A stretch of 64,000 nucleotides of DNA from Rothia sp. HMSC078H08 (GTDB taxonomy: Bacteria > Actinomycetota > Actinomycetes > Actinomycetales > Micrococcaceae), in assembly GCF_001808955.1 (NCBI RefSeq), contig NZ_KV795235.1, positions 84,844 through 148,843 of the forward strand, read 5' to 3'. The notes under the pieces were generated by a model that made no database searches, was not told where the DNA came from, and saw nothing but the letters and a program-made list of their open reading frames with translations. Numbering within the stretch: position 1 is the stretch's first letter; the number at the start of each line of letters is the position of its first letter. This document shows positions 7,899-16,600 of this stretch, piece by piece. The position numbers were made by a program, and so were the translations under genes.

Positions 7899-9782
7899 AT
7901 GTGTGGAATCGTAGGATATGTAGGTCTGGACACTGCTCCGGACGGTAACAAGTTTGACCACAACGCATACGATGTGGTCCTCGAAGGTCTGCGCCGCCAG
8001 GAATACCGCGGCTATGACTCTGCTGGCGTGGCACTCGTGTGCCCCGACGGCATCGTATTCCGTAAGAAGGCAGGCAAGCTCCTGAACCTTGAGAACGAGG
8101 TCAAGGAACACCCCCTGCCGGACTCCCAGATTGGTATCGGTCACACCCGTTGGGCAACCCACGGTGGACCCACCGACAACAACGCTCACCCCCACGTTGT
8201 CGACAACGGCCGCCTCGCCGTCGTACACAACGGTATTATCGAAAACTTTGCAGAACTGCGCGCCGAGCTGCTCGCCGAAGGTGTAGAATTCGCATCTCAG
8301 ACCGACACCGAGGTAGCTGCAGCAACCATCGCAAGCATCTACAACAAGCTCGGTACCGGTGACCTCACCGAGGCAGTACGCGTCGCATCCAACCGCCTCG
8401 AAGGTGCATTCACCATCCTGGCTATCCACGCCGACCACCCGGACCGCGTTGTGGCAACCCGCCGCAACTCCCCGCTGGTTATCGGCCTGGGCGAGAACGA
8501 GAACTTCCTCGGCTCTGACGTCTCCGCGTTCATTGATTACACCAAGGAAGCCGTCGAGATGGGTCAGGACCAGATCGTGACCATCACCGGCACCGACTAC
8601 TCCATCATCGACTTCGAAGGTAACCCCGCAGAGGGCAAGCCCTTCCACATCGAGTGGGACGCAGCAGCAGCCGAAAAGGGCGGCTACAACTCCTTCATGG
8701 AGAAGGAAATCCACGAGCAGCCCGCAGCTGTTGAGCAGACCCTCATGGGCCGCCTCGACGAGAACGGCAACCTGACCCTCGACGAGCTGAACATCGACGA
8801 CTCGGTGCTACGCTCGATCGACAAGATTATCGTCGTCGCATGTGGTACCGCAGCATACGCAGGCCAGGTGGCACGCTACGCCATCGAGCACTGGTGCCGC
8901 ATCCCCACCGAGGTTGAGCTCGCACACGAGTTCCGCTACCGCGACCCCATCGTGAACGAGAAGACCCTCATCGTGGCACTCTCGCAGTCCGGTGAAACCA
9001 TGGACACCCTGATGGCAGTGCGCCACGCACGCGAACAGGGCGCAAAGGTTGTCTCCATCTGCAACACCCACGGCTCGACCCTGCCCCGTGAATCCGACGC
9101 TGCGCTGTACACCCACGCAGGCCCCGAAATCGCAGTGGCATCCACCAAGGCATTCCTGGCACAGATCACCGCAGCATACCTGCTTGGCCTGTACCTGGCA
9201 CAGCTGCGCGGCAACAAGTACAAGGACGAAATTGCTTCGATCCTTGCCGAGCTGCAGAACATGCCCGCAAAGATCCAGAAGGTCCTCGACAACGACACCC
9301 AGGTCAAGGAACTGGGCGTCGAAATGAAGGATGCCTCCTCCGTGATCTTCCTTGGCCGCCACGTGGGCTTCCCCGTCGCAATGGAAGGCGCACTCAAGCT
9401 CAAGGAAATCACCTACATCCACGCTGAAGGCTTCGCAGCAGGCGAGCTCAAGCACGGCCCCATCGCACTGATCGATGAAGGCCAGCCGGTCATCGTAGTG
9501 GTTCCCTCCGCAAACGGTCGCGACTCCCTGCACGGCAAGGTCGTCTCCAACATCCAGGAAGTGCGCGCTCGCGGCGCCTTCACCATCGTCATCGCCGAGG
9601 AAGGCGACGAGGCCGTCAAGCCCTACGCAGACCGCCTCATCACCGTCCCGGCATGCCCCTCGCTGCTGCAGCCCCTGCTGGCAACTGTGCCCCTGCAGAT
9701 CTTCGCATGCGCACTGGCAGAAGCTAAGGGCCTGGACGTTGACCAGCCGCGTAACCTCGCAAAGTCCGTGACCGTGGAGTAA
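7899..9782 (+). CDS. glmS: glutamine-fructose-6-phosphate aminotransferase (isomerizing)
   Basis: GlmS makes glucosamine-6-phosphate from fructose-6-phosphate and glutamine, the committed step of amino-sugar synthesis. The 627-residue protein starts MCGIVGYVG, so C2 becomes the N-terminal nucleophile of the glutaminase domain; GHTRWATHG and RGYDSAGVAL belong to that domain. The linker block NSFMEKEIHEQP leads into two SIS domains, with ALSQSGETMDTL and AEGFAAGELKHGPIALI as sugar-phosphate motifs and the C-terminus DQPRNLAKSVTVE. Length and order are normal. No glmS ribozyme is visible; the start appears leaderless. Confidence 0.98.
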   Translation: MCGIVGYVGLDTAPDGNKFDHNAYDVVLEGLRRQEYRGYDSAGVALVCPDGIVFRKKAGKLLNLENEVKEHPLPDSQIGIGHTRWATHGGPTDNNAHPHVVDNGRLAVVHNGIIENFAELRAELLAEGVEFASQTDTEVAAATIASIYNKLGTGDLTEAVRVASNRLEGAFTILAIHADHPDRVVATRRNSPLVIGLGENENFLGSDVSAFIDYTKEAVEMGQDQIVTITGTDYSIIDFEGNPAEGKPFHIEWDAAAAEKGGYNSFMEKEIHEQPAAVEQTLMGRLDENGNLTLDELNIDDSVLRSIDKIIVVACGTAAYAGQVARYAIEHWCRIPTEVELAHEFRYRDPIVNEKTLIVALSQSGETMDTLMAVRHAREQGAKVVSICNTHGSTLPRESDAALYTHAGPEIAVASTKAFLAQITAAYLLGLYLAQLRGNKYKDEIASILAELQNMPAKIQKVLDNDTQVKELGVEMKDASSVIFLGRHVGFPVAMEGALKLKEITYIHAEGFAAGELKHGPIALIDEGQPVIVVVPSANGRDSLHGKVVSNIQEVRARGAFTIVIAEEGDEAVKPYADRLITVPACPSLLQPLLATVPLQIFACALAEAKGLDVDQPRNLAKSVTVE

Positions 9783-9831
9783 TTCTCTAGGGTAATCCTC
9801 TGGAGTAATCCTCGGAAATCGCCTCGGCGAT

Positions 9832-9886
9832 AACGACAAGGGCGGTGGTTGAGTTCTTAGAGAACTCAACCACCGCCCTTGTCGTT
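9832..9886 (+). terminator. glmS terminator with 26-bp perfect arms
   Basis: Perfect inverted repeat from AACGACAAGG to CCTTGTCGTT: 26-bp arms with a 3-base TAG loop. Unusually long for a terminator and followed only by TACTC. It may also block transcription in the other direction. Confidence 0.8.
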
Positions 9887-10060
9887 TACTCAGGCGGTTA
9901 TTCGTGGATGATCCAACAAAAATAGACGCTGTGAAACAGATATCAACTATGCGTCATATTTGCCGCTATCCCATCTAAAAGAAACGAATCTCGCTAGACT
10001 TAAAACAAGAGAAACCGCAAACAGGACGCGGCACCACCCCTAGCCCAGAAGGTGAAGCTC

Positions 10061-10501
10061 ATGATCATGGGAATCGGCGTAGATACCGTCAACATCGAAC
10101 GATTCGAACGAATCGTCACCGAAACACCAGCCTTCGTCCGCCGCGTCTTCACCCCCAACGAACGTACCCGGAATGTACGCTCCCAAGCCGTACGATTTGC
10201 CGCCAAAGAAGCCGTCGCAAAAGTACTCGGAGCACCCGCCGGACTCAACTGGCAAGACTGCGAAGTCGCCACCGCCGAAAGCGGCCAACCCTACCTCATC
10301 ATTCAGGGCACCATCGCCCGCCGTGCTAAAGAACTCGGCATCAACCGCATCCACCTCTCGCTGACCCACGATGAACCCATCGCCATCGCCATCGCAACCG
10401 CCGAATACCTCAGCGATGCAGAACTGGCGCACCTGCAAAAGTTCAACCCCGAAAGCTACCGACTCAGCGTCATCGCCGGCGACGACACCGACGAAAACTA
10501 A
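10061..10501 (+). CDS. acpS: holo-[acyl-carrier-protein] synthase
   Basis: AcpS transfers 4'-phosphopantetheine from CoA to the serine of acyl carrier protein. The family opening is IMGIGVDTVNIERFERI, where the Asp of GVD binds magnesium, followed by RRVFTPNER and RFAAKEAVAKVLGAP (the Glu of AAKEA is the second metal ligand) and HLSLTHDEPIAIAIA. At 146 residues it is slightly longer than the usual 120-130 because of a charged tail. I chose ATG 10061 because AGAAGG (10048-10053) lies 7 bases upstream; GTG 10052 would add three residues but has no ribosome binding site. It precedes nnr by 85 bases in the same direction. Confidence 0.93.
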   Translation: MIMGIGVDTVNIERFERIVTETPAFVRRVFTPNERTRNVRSQAVRFAAKEAVAKVLGAPAGLNWQDCEVATAESGQPYLIIQGTIARRAKELGINRIHLSLTHDEPIAIAIATAEYLSDAELAHLQKFNPESYRLSVIAGDDTDEN

Positions 10502-10586
10502 CGCCACCGACGATTAACGCAGAGCCACATCAACACCACACCCGGTGACCCCTAAGGCCCGCACGGTGCCACCCAAGGAGACAGCA

Positions 10587-12173
10587 ATGAAGCTCATCTA
10601 CACTGCTTCCCAGGTACGCGAAGCAGAAAAGCCCTACATCGAAGCCGCCGACTACGACGGCTACCTCATGCAACGCGCCGCAGACGCCGTCGCAGCCGAA
10701 GCACAGGACCTGCTCCGCGGCAAGGACAACGCCAAAATCCTGTTGCTCATCGGTCCGGGCAACAACGGCGCAGACACCATCTACGCCGGCGCCCGCCTTA
10801 GCGCCAAGGGTCACCGCGTTGATGCAGTCATCTTCGACTCCAGCGAAAAGAACCTCGAACTCATCGCCCGCGAAGGCGGCGAAGGCACCCGCGTGCTCGA
10901 CCCCGAACACACCCACGAGCAGCTTGCCGGCTACGACCTGACCATCGACGGCATCCTGGGTACCGGCTCCAGCGGCGCCGTACGCGGTAGCGCCGGCGAA
11001 TACCTGGGCGTACTCCGCGCCGCGCAGCTCGACGGTAAGCTCGGCGCAGTCCTCGCCGTCGACACCCCCTCCGGAGTCGACAACAACCGCGGAACCGTGC
11101 ACGAACCCTCCCTGCGTGCCGACCGCACCGTCACCTTCATCGGTCACAAGCTGCCGGCAGGCACCAGCCACAGCGTCCACTCCGGAGACATCAAACTCTA
11201 CGACCTGGGCGTGCCCGAAGCCCTCGACGCCCACAAGCCCGCCCTGCGTGTTCTCGACCGCGAAGACTACCGCGAACTCATCGAAATCCCCGACGAGCAC
11301 TCCCACAAGTACACTCGCGGCGTACTCGGCATGCTCACTGGAAGCCTCGAATACCCCGGCGCAGCCCTCATGAGTGTGCGTGCTGCCCTCAACACCGGCG
11401 TTGGTATGGTTCGCTTCGGTGCCAACTCCCACGAGCTCCGCCAGCTCATGATCGCCCACAACCCCGAAACCGTCTACTTCAGCGGCGCACCCGCCCTGCA
11501 GAGGGTCACCGTCTGGGCCGGCGGCTCCGGCTCCAGCTACGACTCGCTGGACAAGAACCGCTACCTGCTCCACTCGCCCGAACCCGCAATCCTCGACGCT
11601 GGTGCCTGCGACCTGGCGGCAGAATACATGGCAACCGGTAAGCACCTCGGATCCCACAAGATTCTCACCCCGCACGCGGCAGAACTCGAACGATTCCTGC
11701 GGGTCGTACACGAGCTCGCCCCCGAAACCTGGAAGAAGCACCTGGGCGACACCATCGTTCCCAGTCGTAAGGACATCGACGCAGAGCCCTTCCGCTGGGT
11801 GCGTGCCGCCTCCGAACTCTCCGGCGCGACCGTCATGCTCAAGGGCGGTTACACGCTCATTGCGGCACCCAACGGCGCCACTTACAGCGTTGCCGGAGGA
11901 AGCCCCTGGCTCGCCACCGCAGGCAGCGGTGACACCCTCACCGGCATCTACGGCGCCCTGCTCGCCCAGACCGTAGCCGCCTTCGACGCTCGCGGAGAAG
12001 CCCTAGAAAACTGCACCTACGCCTCCATCGGTGCGCTCGCAGTCTACCTGCACGGTGAAGCCGCACGCGCCAGCGCCACCGGAAGCGTCAAGGATGCGCT
12101 GCTGGGCCCCGCCCCGGCAACCCGCGTCGCGGATATGCTCCCCGAAGTCATTGCGCGACTCATCGCCGAATAG
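10587..12173 (+). CDS. nnr: bifunctional NAD(P)H-hydrate epimerase / ADP-dependent NAD(P)H-hydrate dehydratase
   Basis: Repairs hydrated NADH/NADPH: the N-terminal domain interconverts R and S epimers, the C-terminal ribokinase-like domain dehydrates S-NAD(P)HX using ADP. The epimerase half (about 1-215) shows LLIGPGNNGADTIYAGARL and LAVDTPSGVDNNRG. The dehydratase half shows HKYTRGVLGMLTGSLEYPGA, KILTPHAAELERFL, MLKGGYTLIAAPNG and WLATAGSGDTLTGIYGALLA. The ATG at 10587 is preceded by AAGGAG at 6 bases; upstream GTG candidates lack this. At 528 residues it is the normal size for the fused form. It follows acpS and is closed by a strong terminator. Confidence 0.94.
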   Translation: MKLIYTASQVREAEKPYIEAADYDGYLMQRAADAVAAEAQDLLRGKDNAKILLLIGPGNNGADTIYAGARLSAKGHRVDAVIFDSSEKNLELIAREGGEGTRVLDPEHTHEQLAGYDLTIDGILGTGSSGAVRGSAGEYLGVLRAAQLDGKLGAVLAVDTPSGVDNNRGTVHEPSLRADRTVTFIGHKLPAGTSHSVHSGDIKLYDLGVPEALDAHKPALRVLDREDYRELIEIPDEHSHKYTRGVLGMLTGSLEYPGAALMSVRAALNTGVGMVRFGANSHELRQLMIAHNPETVYFSGAPALQRVTVWAGGSGSSYDSLDKNRYLLHSPEPAILDAGACDLAAEYMATGKHLGSHKILTPHAAELERFLRVVHELAPETWKKHLGDTIVPSRKDIDAEPFRWVRAASELSGATVMLKGGYTLIAAPNGATYSVAGGSPWLATAGSGDTLTGIYGALLAQTVAAFDARGEALENCTYASIGALAVYLHGEAARASATGSVKDALLGPAPATRVADMLPEVIARLIAE

Positions 12174-12263
12174 GGCAGAGGCGCCCAGTACGCCGCCTCC
12201 AGCCTAACGCCCTCCAGAGATTCTAGAGCGTCTCTCAATGAACCAGGCAGAAGGCACAAAGGA

Positions 12264-12300
12264 AGGGGCGTGAATCCACCGGAAATGGATTCACGCCCCT
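12264..12300 (+). terminator. nnr terminator
   Basis: 15-bp perfect arms AGGGGCGTGAATCCA/TGGATTCACGCCCCT with a 7-base loop, followed by TCTGTGCGTTT. Confidence 0.85.
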
Positions 12301-12397
12301 TCTGTGCGTTTATATCAATGGATGATGCCAAGCTGCCTGTGCCGGAACAGCATCTTCAAAAACGGCATACATACCAGCGAGAGACCCCCAACTCTTC

Positions 12398-13966
12398 TTA
12401 GTACGCGCCTTCCTTAGCGAAAACCGCACGGACAGTACGCAGAAGAATAATGAGGTCACCGGTAAGCGACCAGTTCTCAACATAGTAGAGATCCAGACGA
12501 ACCGACTCTTCCCAAGAAAGGTCACTACGGCCAGAAACCTGCCACAGACCGGTAATACCGGGCTTCACCAGCAGACGGCGGTACGCAATGTCCTCGTACT
12601 GCTCAACTTCCTCAACCAGCGGAGGACGCGGACCCACCAGCGACATATCGCCAATGAACACGTTCCACAGCTGAGGCAACTCATCAATCGAGTACTTACG
12701 GATGAACTTGCCGATGGGGGTAATACGCGGGTCGTCCTTCATCTTGAAGAGCACACCATTACCCTCGTTCTGCTCCAGGAGGCGCTTCTTAACCTCTTCG
12801 GCGTCAGTACGCATCGAACGGAACTTCACCATCTTGAACATTTCACCGTTCAGACCCACACGGTTCTGCAGGAAGAAGACCGGACCGCCATCACGCTTGA
12901 CCAGCAGCGCCACCACCAGGAACAGCGGAGACAGCAGAATCAAACCCAGACCCGAAGACACAACATCCACAGCGCGCTTGAAGAACGCCGACAGACCGGT
13001 AATACGCGGCGTCGACACGTGCACCAGCGGTAGACCATTCAGCGGCTGCATGTGCATACGCGGACCAGCAATATCGGTCGTCGCAGGAGCCATAATCAGC
13101 GAAATATGCGCATCAGCAAGCTTCCAACCCAGCAGACGAACCTGATCCGGGCTCAAGTGGTGACCATTCGTAACCGCGACCATGTGAATATCGTTCTCGC
13201 GGATGGCCTCCATAATGTCAGCCGGAGAAGTGCTGTAACCAAGGACCGGAATCGGAGCGCCAGCAACAGTAGTACCCGGGGTGAAACCGGGCAGGTAGAA
13301 CGCAGCGGGGGACAGGCCGGAAGCAACCACATCCTTCAGGTTCTTGTACAGGTGCTGACCAGTCGTCACATCAGAAATAATCATGACGCGAGTCAACGCA
13401 CGACCGCGAGTACGCGAACGCACCAGACCCTGACGAATCAGCCAACGCTCAACGAGCAGAAGGAACAGACCCAGCGGGTAAGCAATCAGTAGGTACATGC
13501 GGGTGACGTCAACCTTAAGGAAGAACGCCACAATAATCAGCAGGCAGAAAAAGTAAGTAGTACCGCGAGTAATGAGGCGGTACTCCTCAGTGCCGAACCC
13601 CATGATGCGCAGGCTGCGGGAGCCGTTCACCTGGAGGATAAACCACCAGCCGACAACCATACCAACGCCCAGGAAGATGTAATCAATAGCGGGAATACGG
13701 CCATCCAGGGCGTTAATAGGCCAAACGTTCACATAGGGCAGGTCAGCATTCTCCCACCCGAAACGAATCAGATGCGCAGCGACAACCGCAATAGCAATGG
13801 CGAGAAAATCGCCAAAGTAAAGGGCACGCTGAACCTTGGGATGCCAGCTTCGCTTGACGACGAAGTCTGAACCCCACATTTTTTTAAGACGATCTTGTAC
13901 TTTCAACGGTGTAATCTTCCCCGGAAATTTGTCCTGTGTCGTGGACTGAGAGCGGCGAATAGGCAC
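12398..13966 (-). CDS. polyprenyl-phosphate glycosyl-1-phosphate transferase (sugar transferase)
   Basis: Predicted to start synthesis of a cell-surface polysaccharide by moving a sugar-1-phosphate onto undecaprenyl phosphate. The 522-residue protein has four N-terminal membrane segments (within about 45-165), a CoA-binding-like middle part (SRTRGRALTRVMIISD onward), a fifth hydrophobic hairpin (VVSSGLGLILLSPLFLVVAL) and the catalytic bacterial sugar transferase domain. The latter shows VKFRSMRTDAEE, RKYSIDELPQLWNVFIGDMS, GPRPPLVEEVEQY and KPGITGLWQVSGRSDLSW. GTG start with AGGGG upstream. Neighbours are unrelated, so no polysaccharide cluster is visible here and the sugar transferred is unknown. 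Confidence 0.93.
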   Translation of the reverse strand: MPIRRSQSTTQDKFPGKITPLKVQDRLKKMWGSDFVVKRSWHPKVQRALYFGDFLAIAIAVVAAHLIRFGWENADLPYVNVWPINALDGRIPAIDYIFLGVGMVVGWWFILQVNGSRSLRIMGFGTEEYRLITRGTTYFFCLLIIVAFFLKVDVTRMYLLIAYPLGLFLLLVERWLIRQGLVRSRTRGRALTRVMIISDVTTGQHLYKNLKDVVASGLSPAAFYLPGFTPGTTVAGAPIPVLGYSTSPADIMEAIRENDIHMVAVTNGHHLSPDQVRLLGWKLADAHISLIMAPATTDIAGPRMHMQPLNGLPLVHVSTPRITGLSAFFKRAVDVVSSGLGLILLSPLFLVVALLVKRDGGPVFFLQNRVGLNGEMFKMVKFRSMRTDAEEVKKRLLEQNEGNGVLFKMKDDPRITPIGKFIRKYSIDELPQLWNVFIGDMSLVGPRPPLVEEVEQYEDIAYRRLLVKPGITGLWQVSGRSDLSWEESVRLDLYYVENWSLTGDLIILLRTVRAVFAKEGAY

Positions 13967-14388
13967 ATTTACCCCTAATTATCGGTGAATAGGGAATCGT
14001 GTCCTAGTCTTTGTCCTGATGAATGAGTGAACCCTTAATCTTACTGAGTGAAAATAATGGCAGAGACTACGGCAAAGGCGCTGGTAAGACGCCTAGTGGA
14101 GCGTTATATGAGCCCACAGAGCGCATAAACGTGTTCCGTAAACTATTCTACGGGGTCGGGGGTCTTCCGTCTCGAAGAATGAAGAGGCAAAGTCGCTCCG
14201 GTGTGATGAAATCAATCACAGAAAAAGAAGAGAATAAGAGCCTCCGGGAAGAATGCCTAGTGGAGCTAAGAAACTCCCAAAACTACCGGTATGTTTCACG
14301 CACCTGCAGAAAAACAATAACCGGCATATAAAAAGACAAACCCCGGAGGCTCAATAACAAACCCTACGCACACGGCGTAAAAGGGACA
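13967..14388. other. 422-base gap between sugar transferase and phosphatase genes
   Basis: It holds the promoter of the minus-strand sugar transferase at the left. An open frame on the plus strand (14023-14331) has no family features, unusual composition and no ribosome binding site, so I do not call it. GAGCCTCCGGG (14238-14248) and its complement CCCGGAGGCTC (about 14342-14353) are inverted about 100 bases apart and could pair in RNA. No terminator with a T-run is seen after the phosphatase gene. Confidence 0.35.
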
Positions 14389-15171
14389 TTAAGGACGCTC
14401 AAGCCCCGCACGATCCAAAATGAAATCAATCATCGGCTCATAACGGCGCGGCGGAACGTTATCGTCCATCGGCACGCACACCGGCAAATCTCCCTGCTCA
14501 GCCGCAACAAACAGACCCGGATCATTACAATCCGCAATGCCAATCGTCAGCAGCTTACGAGTAGACGCCGCATAACCACCCATACCGTGATCCGAAACCA
14601 CCAGGTCCGGGGTCACGCCACGCGCCTCCAGCTGATCCAAAGCGATGCGCATCGGGCCGGGGAAATGCGTATGCTGCAGGTTGCCGTACTGCTCAAACAT
14701 CACGACATCCATAATCTGGCGGACGTCGCCGTCCAGGAAACGCTCGCCCTCCTCAATCTGAAGAACCTCAGCACCAGCAGCCTTCGCCGCCGCAGCCATC
14801 ACCGCGTACATGGGGAACAAACCCGCCGGGTGACCGGTCGCAAACAGAATACGAGAACCCGCACGCACCGCCTCACCGAAGATACGGGCGTACTCCTCCA
14901 GCGCGCTGATGCACTGCTCAGCACCAATAGTGTCCTGGCCGTGAGTATGCGAACGGTCCGGGTTCAGACCCGCGCGGCGGACCATCACCTCAAACACCGA
15001 ATCGTAATCCCACTCACGGGTCCACTGCACACCAAACTCAAGGTGCTCATTACCATCCAGGAAACCCTGAATGTGGTCCAGGTTATTCTCTCGGGCGGTT
15101 GCCACCTCGCCGGTAATACGCACAGAATCCAGGTACGCGGCGAACTCATTGCGGCTCATCGAGAAAGACAT
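14389..15171 (-). CDS. predicted phosphatase cotranscribed with mshA
   Basis: 260 residues, soluble, without signal peptide. I recognise it as the actinobacterial family usually annotated simply as phosphatase (I believe Pfam PF15698); the assignment is from memory. Visible conserved-looking blocks are FGVQWTREWDYDSVFEVMVR, RILFATGHPAGLFPMYAVM, HFPGPMRIALDQLEARG, DLVVSDHGMGGYAAS and PVCVPMDDNVPPRRY. It begins 28 bases after the mshA stop with AGGAG before its ATG, so the two genes form an operon. That context suggests it could remove the phosphate from the MshA product (1-O-GlcNAc-inositol-3-phosphate). This is inference; no substrate is shown by the sequence itself. Confidence 0.7.
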   Translation of the reverse strand: MSFSMSRNEFAAYLDSVRITGEVATARENNLDHIQGFLDGNEHLEFGVQWTREWDYDSVFEVMVRRAGLNPDRSHTHGQDTIGAEQCISALEEYARIFGEAVRAGSRILFATGHPAGLFPMYAVMAAAAKAAGAEVLQIEEGERFLDGDVRQIMDVVMFEQYGNLQHTHFPGPMRIALDQLEARGVTPDLVVSDHGMGGYAASTRKLLTIGIADCNDPGLFVAAEQGDLPVCVPMDDNVPPRRYEPMIDFILDRAGLERP

Positions 15172-15199
15172 TAAAACTCCTCACAACGTGAAAAATACA

Positions 15200-16462
15200 T
15201 TACTGCGAGATACCCTCACGTACCTCGGCATAAGCTTCCAGGGTCTTACGCGCCGTCTGCTCCCAACCCATCGTGCGGGCACGCGCAGCGGCGTTCGCAC
15301 CCAACGAATGACGCAGATACGGGGCACGCACCAGACGCTCAATAGCCGCAGCCCAACGCTGCGGAGTACGAGGCGCCACCAGCAGACCCGTACGGTGGTT
15401 CTCCACCGCATAGCGCAGACCGTCAGCATCCGTAGCGAGCACCGCCGCGCCGCATGCCTGCGCCTCCAGCGCCACCAAACCGAACGTCTCAGATGAGGAC
15501 GGGGACGCCACAATATCGGCGGCACGGAAAATATTCGCCAACTCAGACGCCGGAACCGGGTCCTTCAAATGCACCCGATCCGCCACACCCAGCTCAGCTG
15601 CACGCTGCAACAGGCGGCGCTCATAATCCGAATCGGAACGACCAATAATATCTACGTCCACCTGCAAATCATCGGGGAGCAGCGCGAGTGCCTCCACCAG
15701 CAGATGCGGGCCCTTCAACGGCTGAGGCCTACCGGCAAAAACAATGCGGCAACGAGTCTCAGAGGTGTCATTGAGCGGATGCACGCCAGGAATCGTATGG
15801 AAAATCGAGGTGTCAACACCCGGCGGGATAGTGGCAAGCTTCTGCGCGTCCGTACCGTAATACTCGCCCATCTGCTGCGCCTCCAGGGGAGTATTCACAA
15901 TCACCCGGCTCGCGGAGCTACTCATCAGGCGCTCGGCGGCATAGCGCTCCTCGGGTTCGGGCGCCTCACCTTCGCCGCGGCGCGCATCCTTGGCAGCAGC
16001 CGTCGTATGCGGAGTAAAAAGAACAGGAACCGGGAAGCCAACGCCCTGAGCCGACCACAGGTCGGATGCACGAGCCGCAGCCTGACCCGACAGCCAATAG
16101 TGGGCGTGAATAATATCCGGGGTGTACAGTGCCTGCTCGACGCACGCCTGCGCAAAATCATCGGTGACCGCAGCCAGCTCGTTCTTCGAAAGACCACGGG
16201 CGGAGGGCAGATCAAGACTGTGGCGCACAAGGCGCTCGCCGGGCTGAGGAGGCTGACGGAACGGCGAATCGGTCGGAAGCGCCTCACCGCGATCCAGGGT
16301 GAAAACCTCAACCCGCAGCTCCGGATCCAGTTCCAGCATGGCATGCACCGACCGGGCAATATAGACGTTCATGCCGCCTGCATCTCCGCTACCGGGCTGC
16401 GCAAAAGGGTCGGTGTGCATGGAATACACGTGAACCGTCCGAACCGGCGGCAGAGTGCTCAT
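15200..16462 (-). CDS. mshA: D-inositol-3-phosphate glycosyltransferase MshA
   Basis: MshA joins UDP-GlcNAc to 1L-inositol-3-phosphate, the first step of mycothiol synthesis, in the cytoplasm. It is a GT4-family enzyme of 420 residues. Signature blocks are MHTDPFAQPGSGDAGGMNVY near the N-terminus (inositol-phosphate side), HAHYWLSGQAAARASDLW, IPPGVDTSIFH, FAGRPQPLKGPHLLVEAL and the UDP-sugar motif SPSSSETFGLVALEAQACG. The ATG has GAGAGGAAAG upstream. It is followed closely by a predicted phosphatase gene on the same strand. alr is divergent on the other side. Strong identification by the GSGDAGGMNVY motif. Confidence 0.93.
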   Translation of the reverse strand: MSTLPPVRTVHVYSMHTDPFAQPGSGDAGGMNVYIARSVHAMLELDPELRVEVFTLDRGEALPTDSPFRQPPQPGERLVRHSLDLPSARGLSKNELAAVTDDFAQACVEQALYTPDIIHAHYWLSGQAAARASDLWSAQGVGFPVPVLFTPHTTAAAKDARRGEGEAPEPEERYAAERLMSSSASRVIVNTPLEAQQMGEYYGTDAQKLATIPPGVDTSIFHTIPGVHPLNDTSETRCRIVFAGRPQPLKGPHLLVEALALLPDDLQVDVDIIGRSDSDYERRLLQRAAELGVADRVHLKDPVPASELANIFRAADIVASPSSSETFGLVALEAQACGAAVLATDADGLRYAVENHRTGLLVAPRTPQRWAAAIERLVRAPYLRHSLGANAAARARTMGWEQTARKTLEAYAEVREGISQ

Positions 16463-16600
16463 CGATGCTTTCCTCTCTAAAGGGGTACCTGACCTAGTGT
16501 AGCGCGACAGGACTTTCGCACAGCGGGAGGTCTAGAATTTAGTAGAAGAGAGGCTGCTCAAGTACAGCCTGTAGTACCCGCCCGTCAGAAACGAAGGACC

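Noticed and set aside
10052..10060. GTG start for acpS
   Set aside because: It overlaps the AGAAGG that serves ATG 10061 and has no ribosome binding site of its own.
14023..14331. 102-codon plus-strand frame in the gap after the sugar transferase
   Set aside because: No ribosome binding site, no family resemblance, composition unlike neighbours; more likely promoter region.
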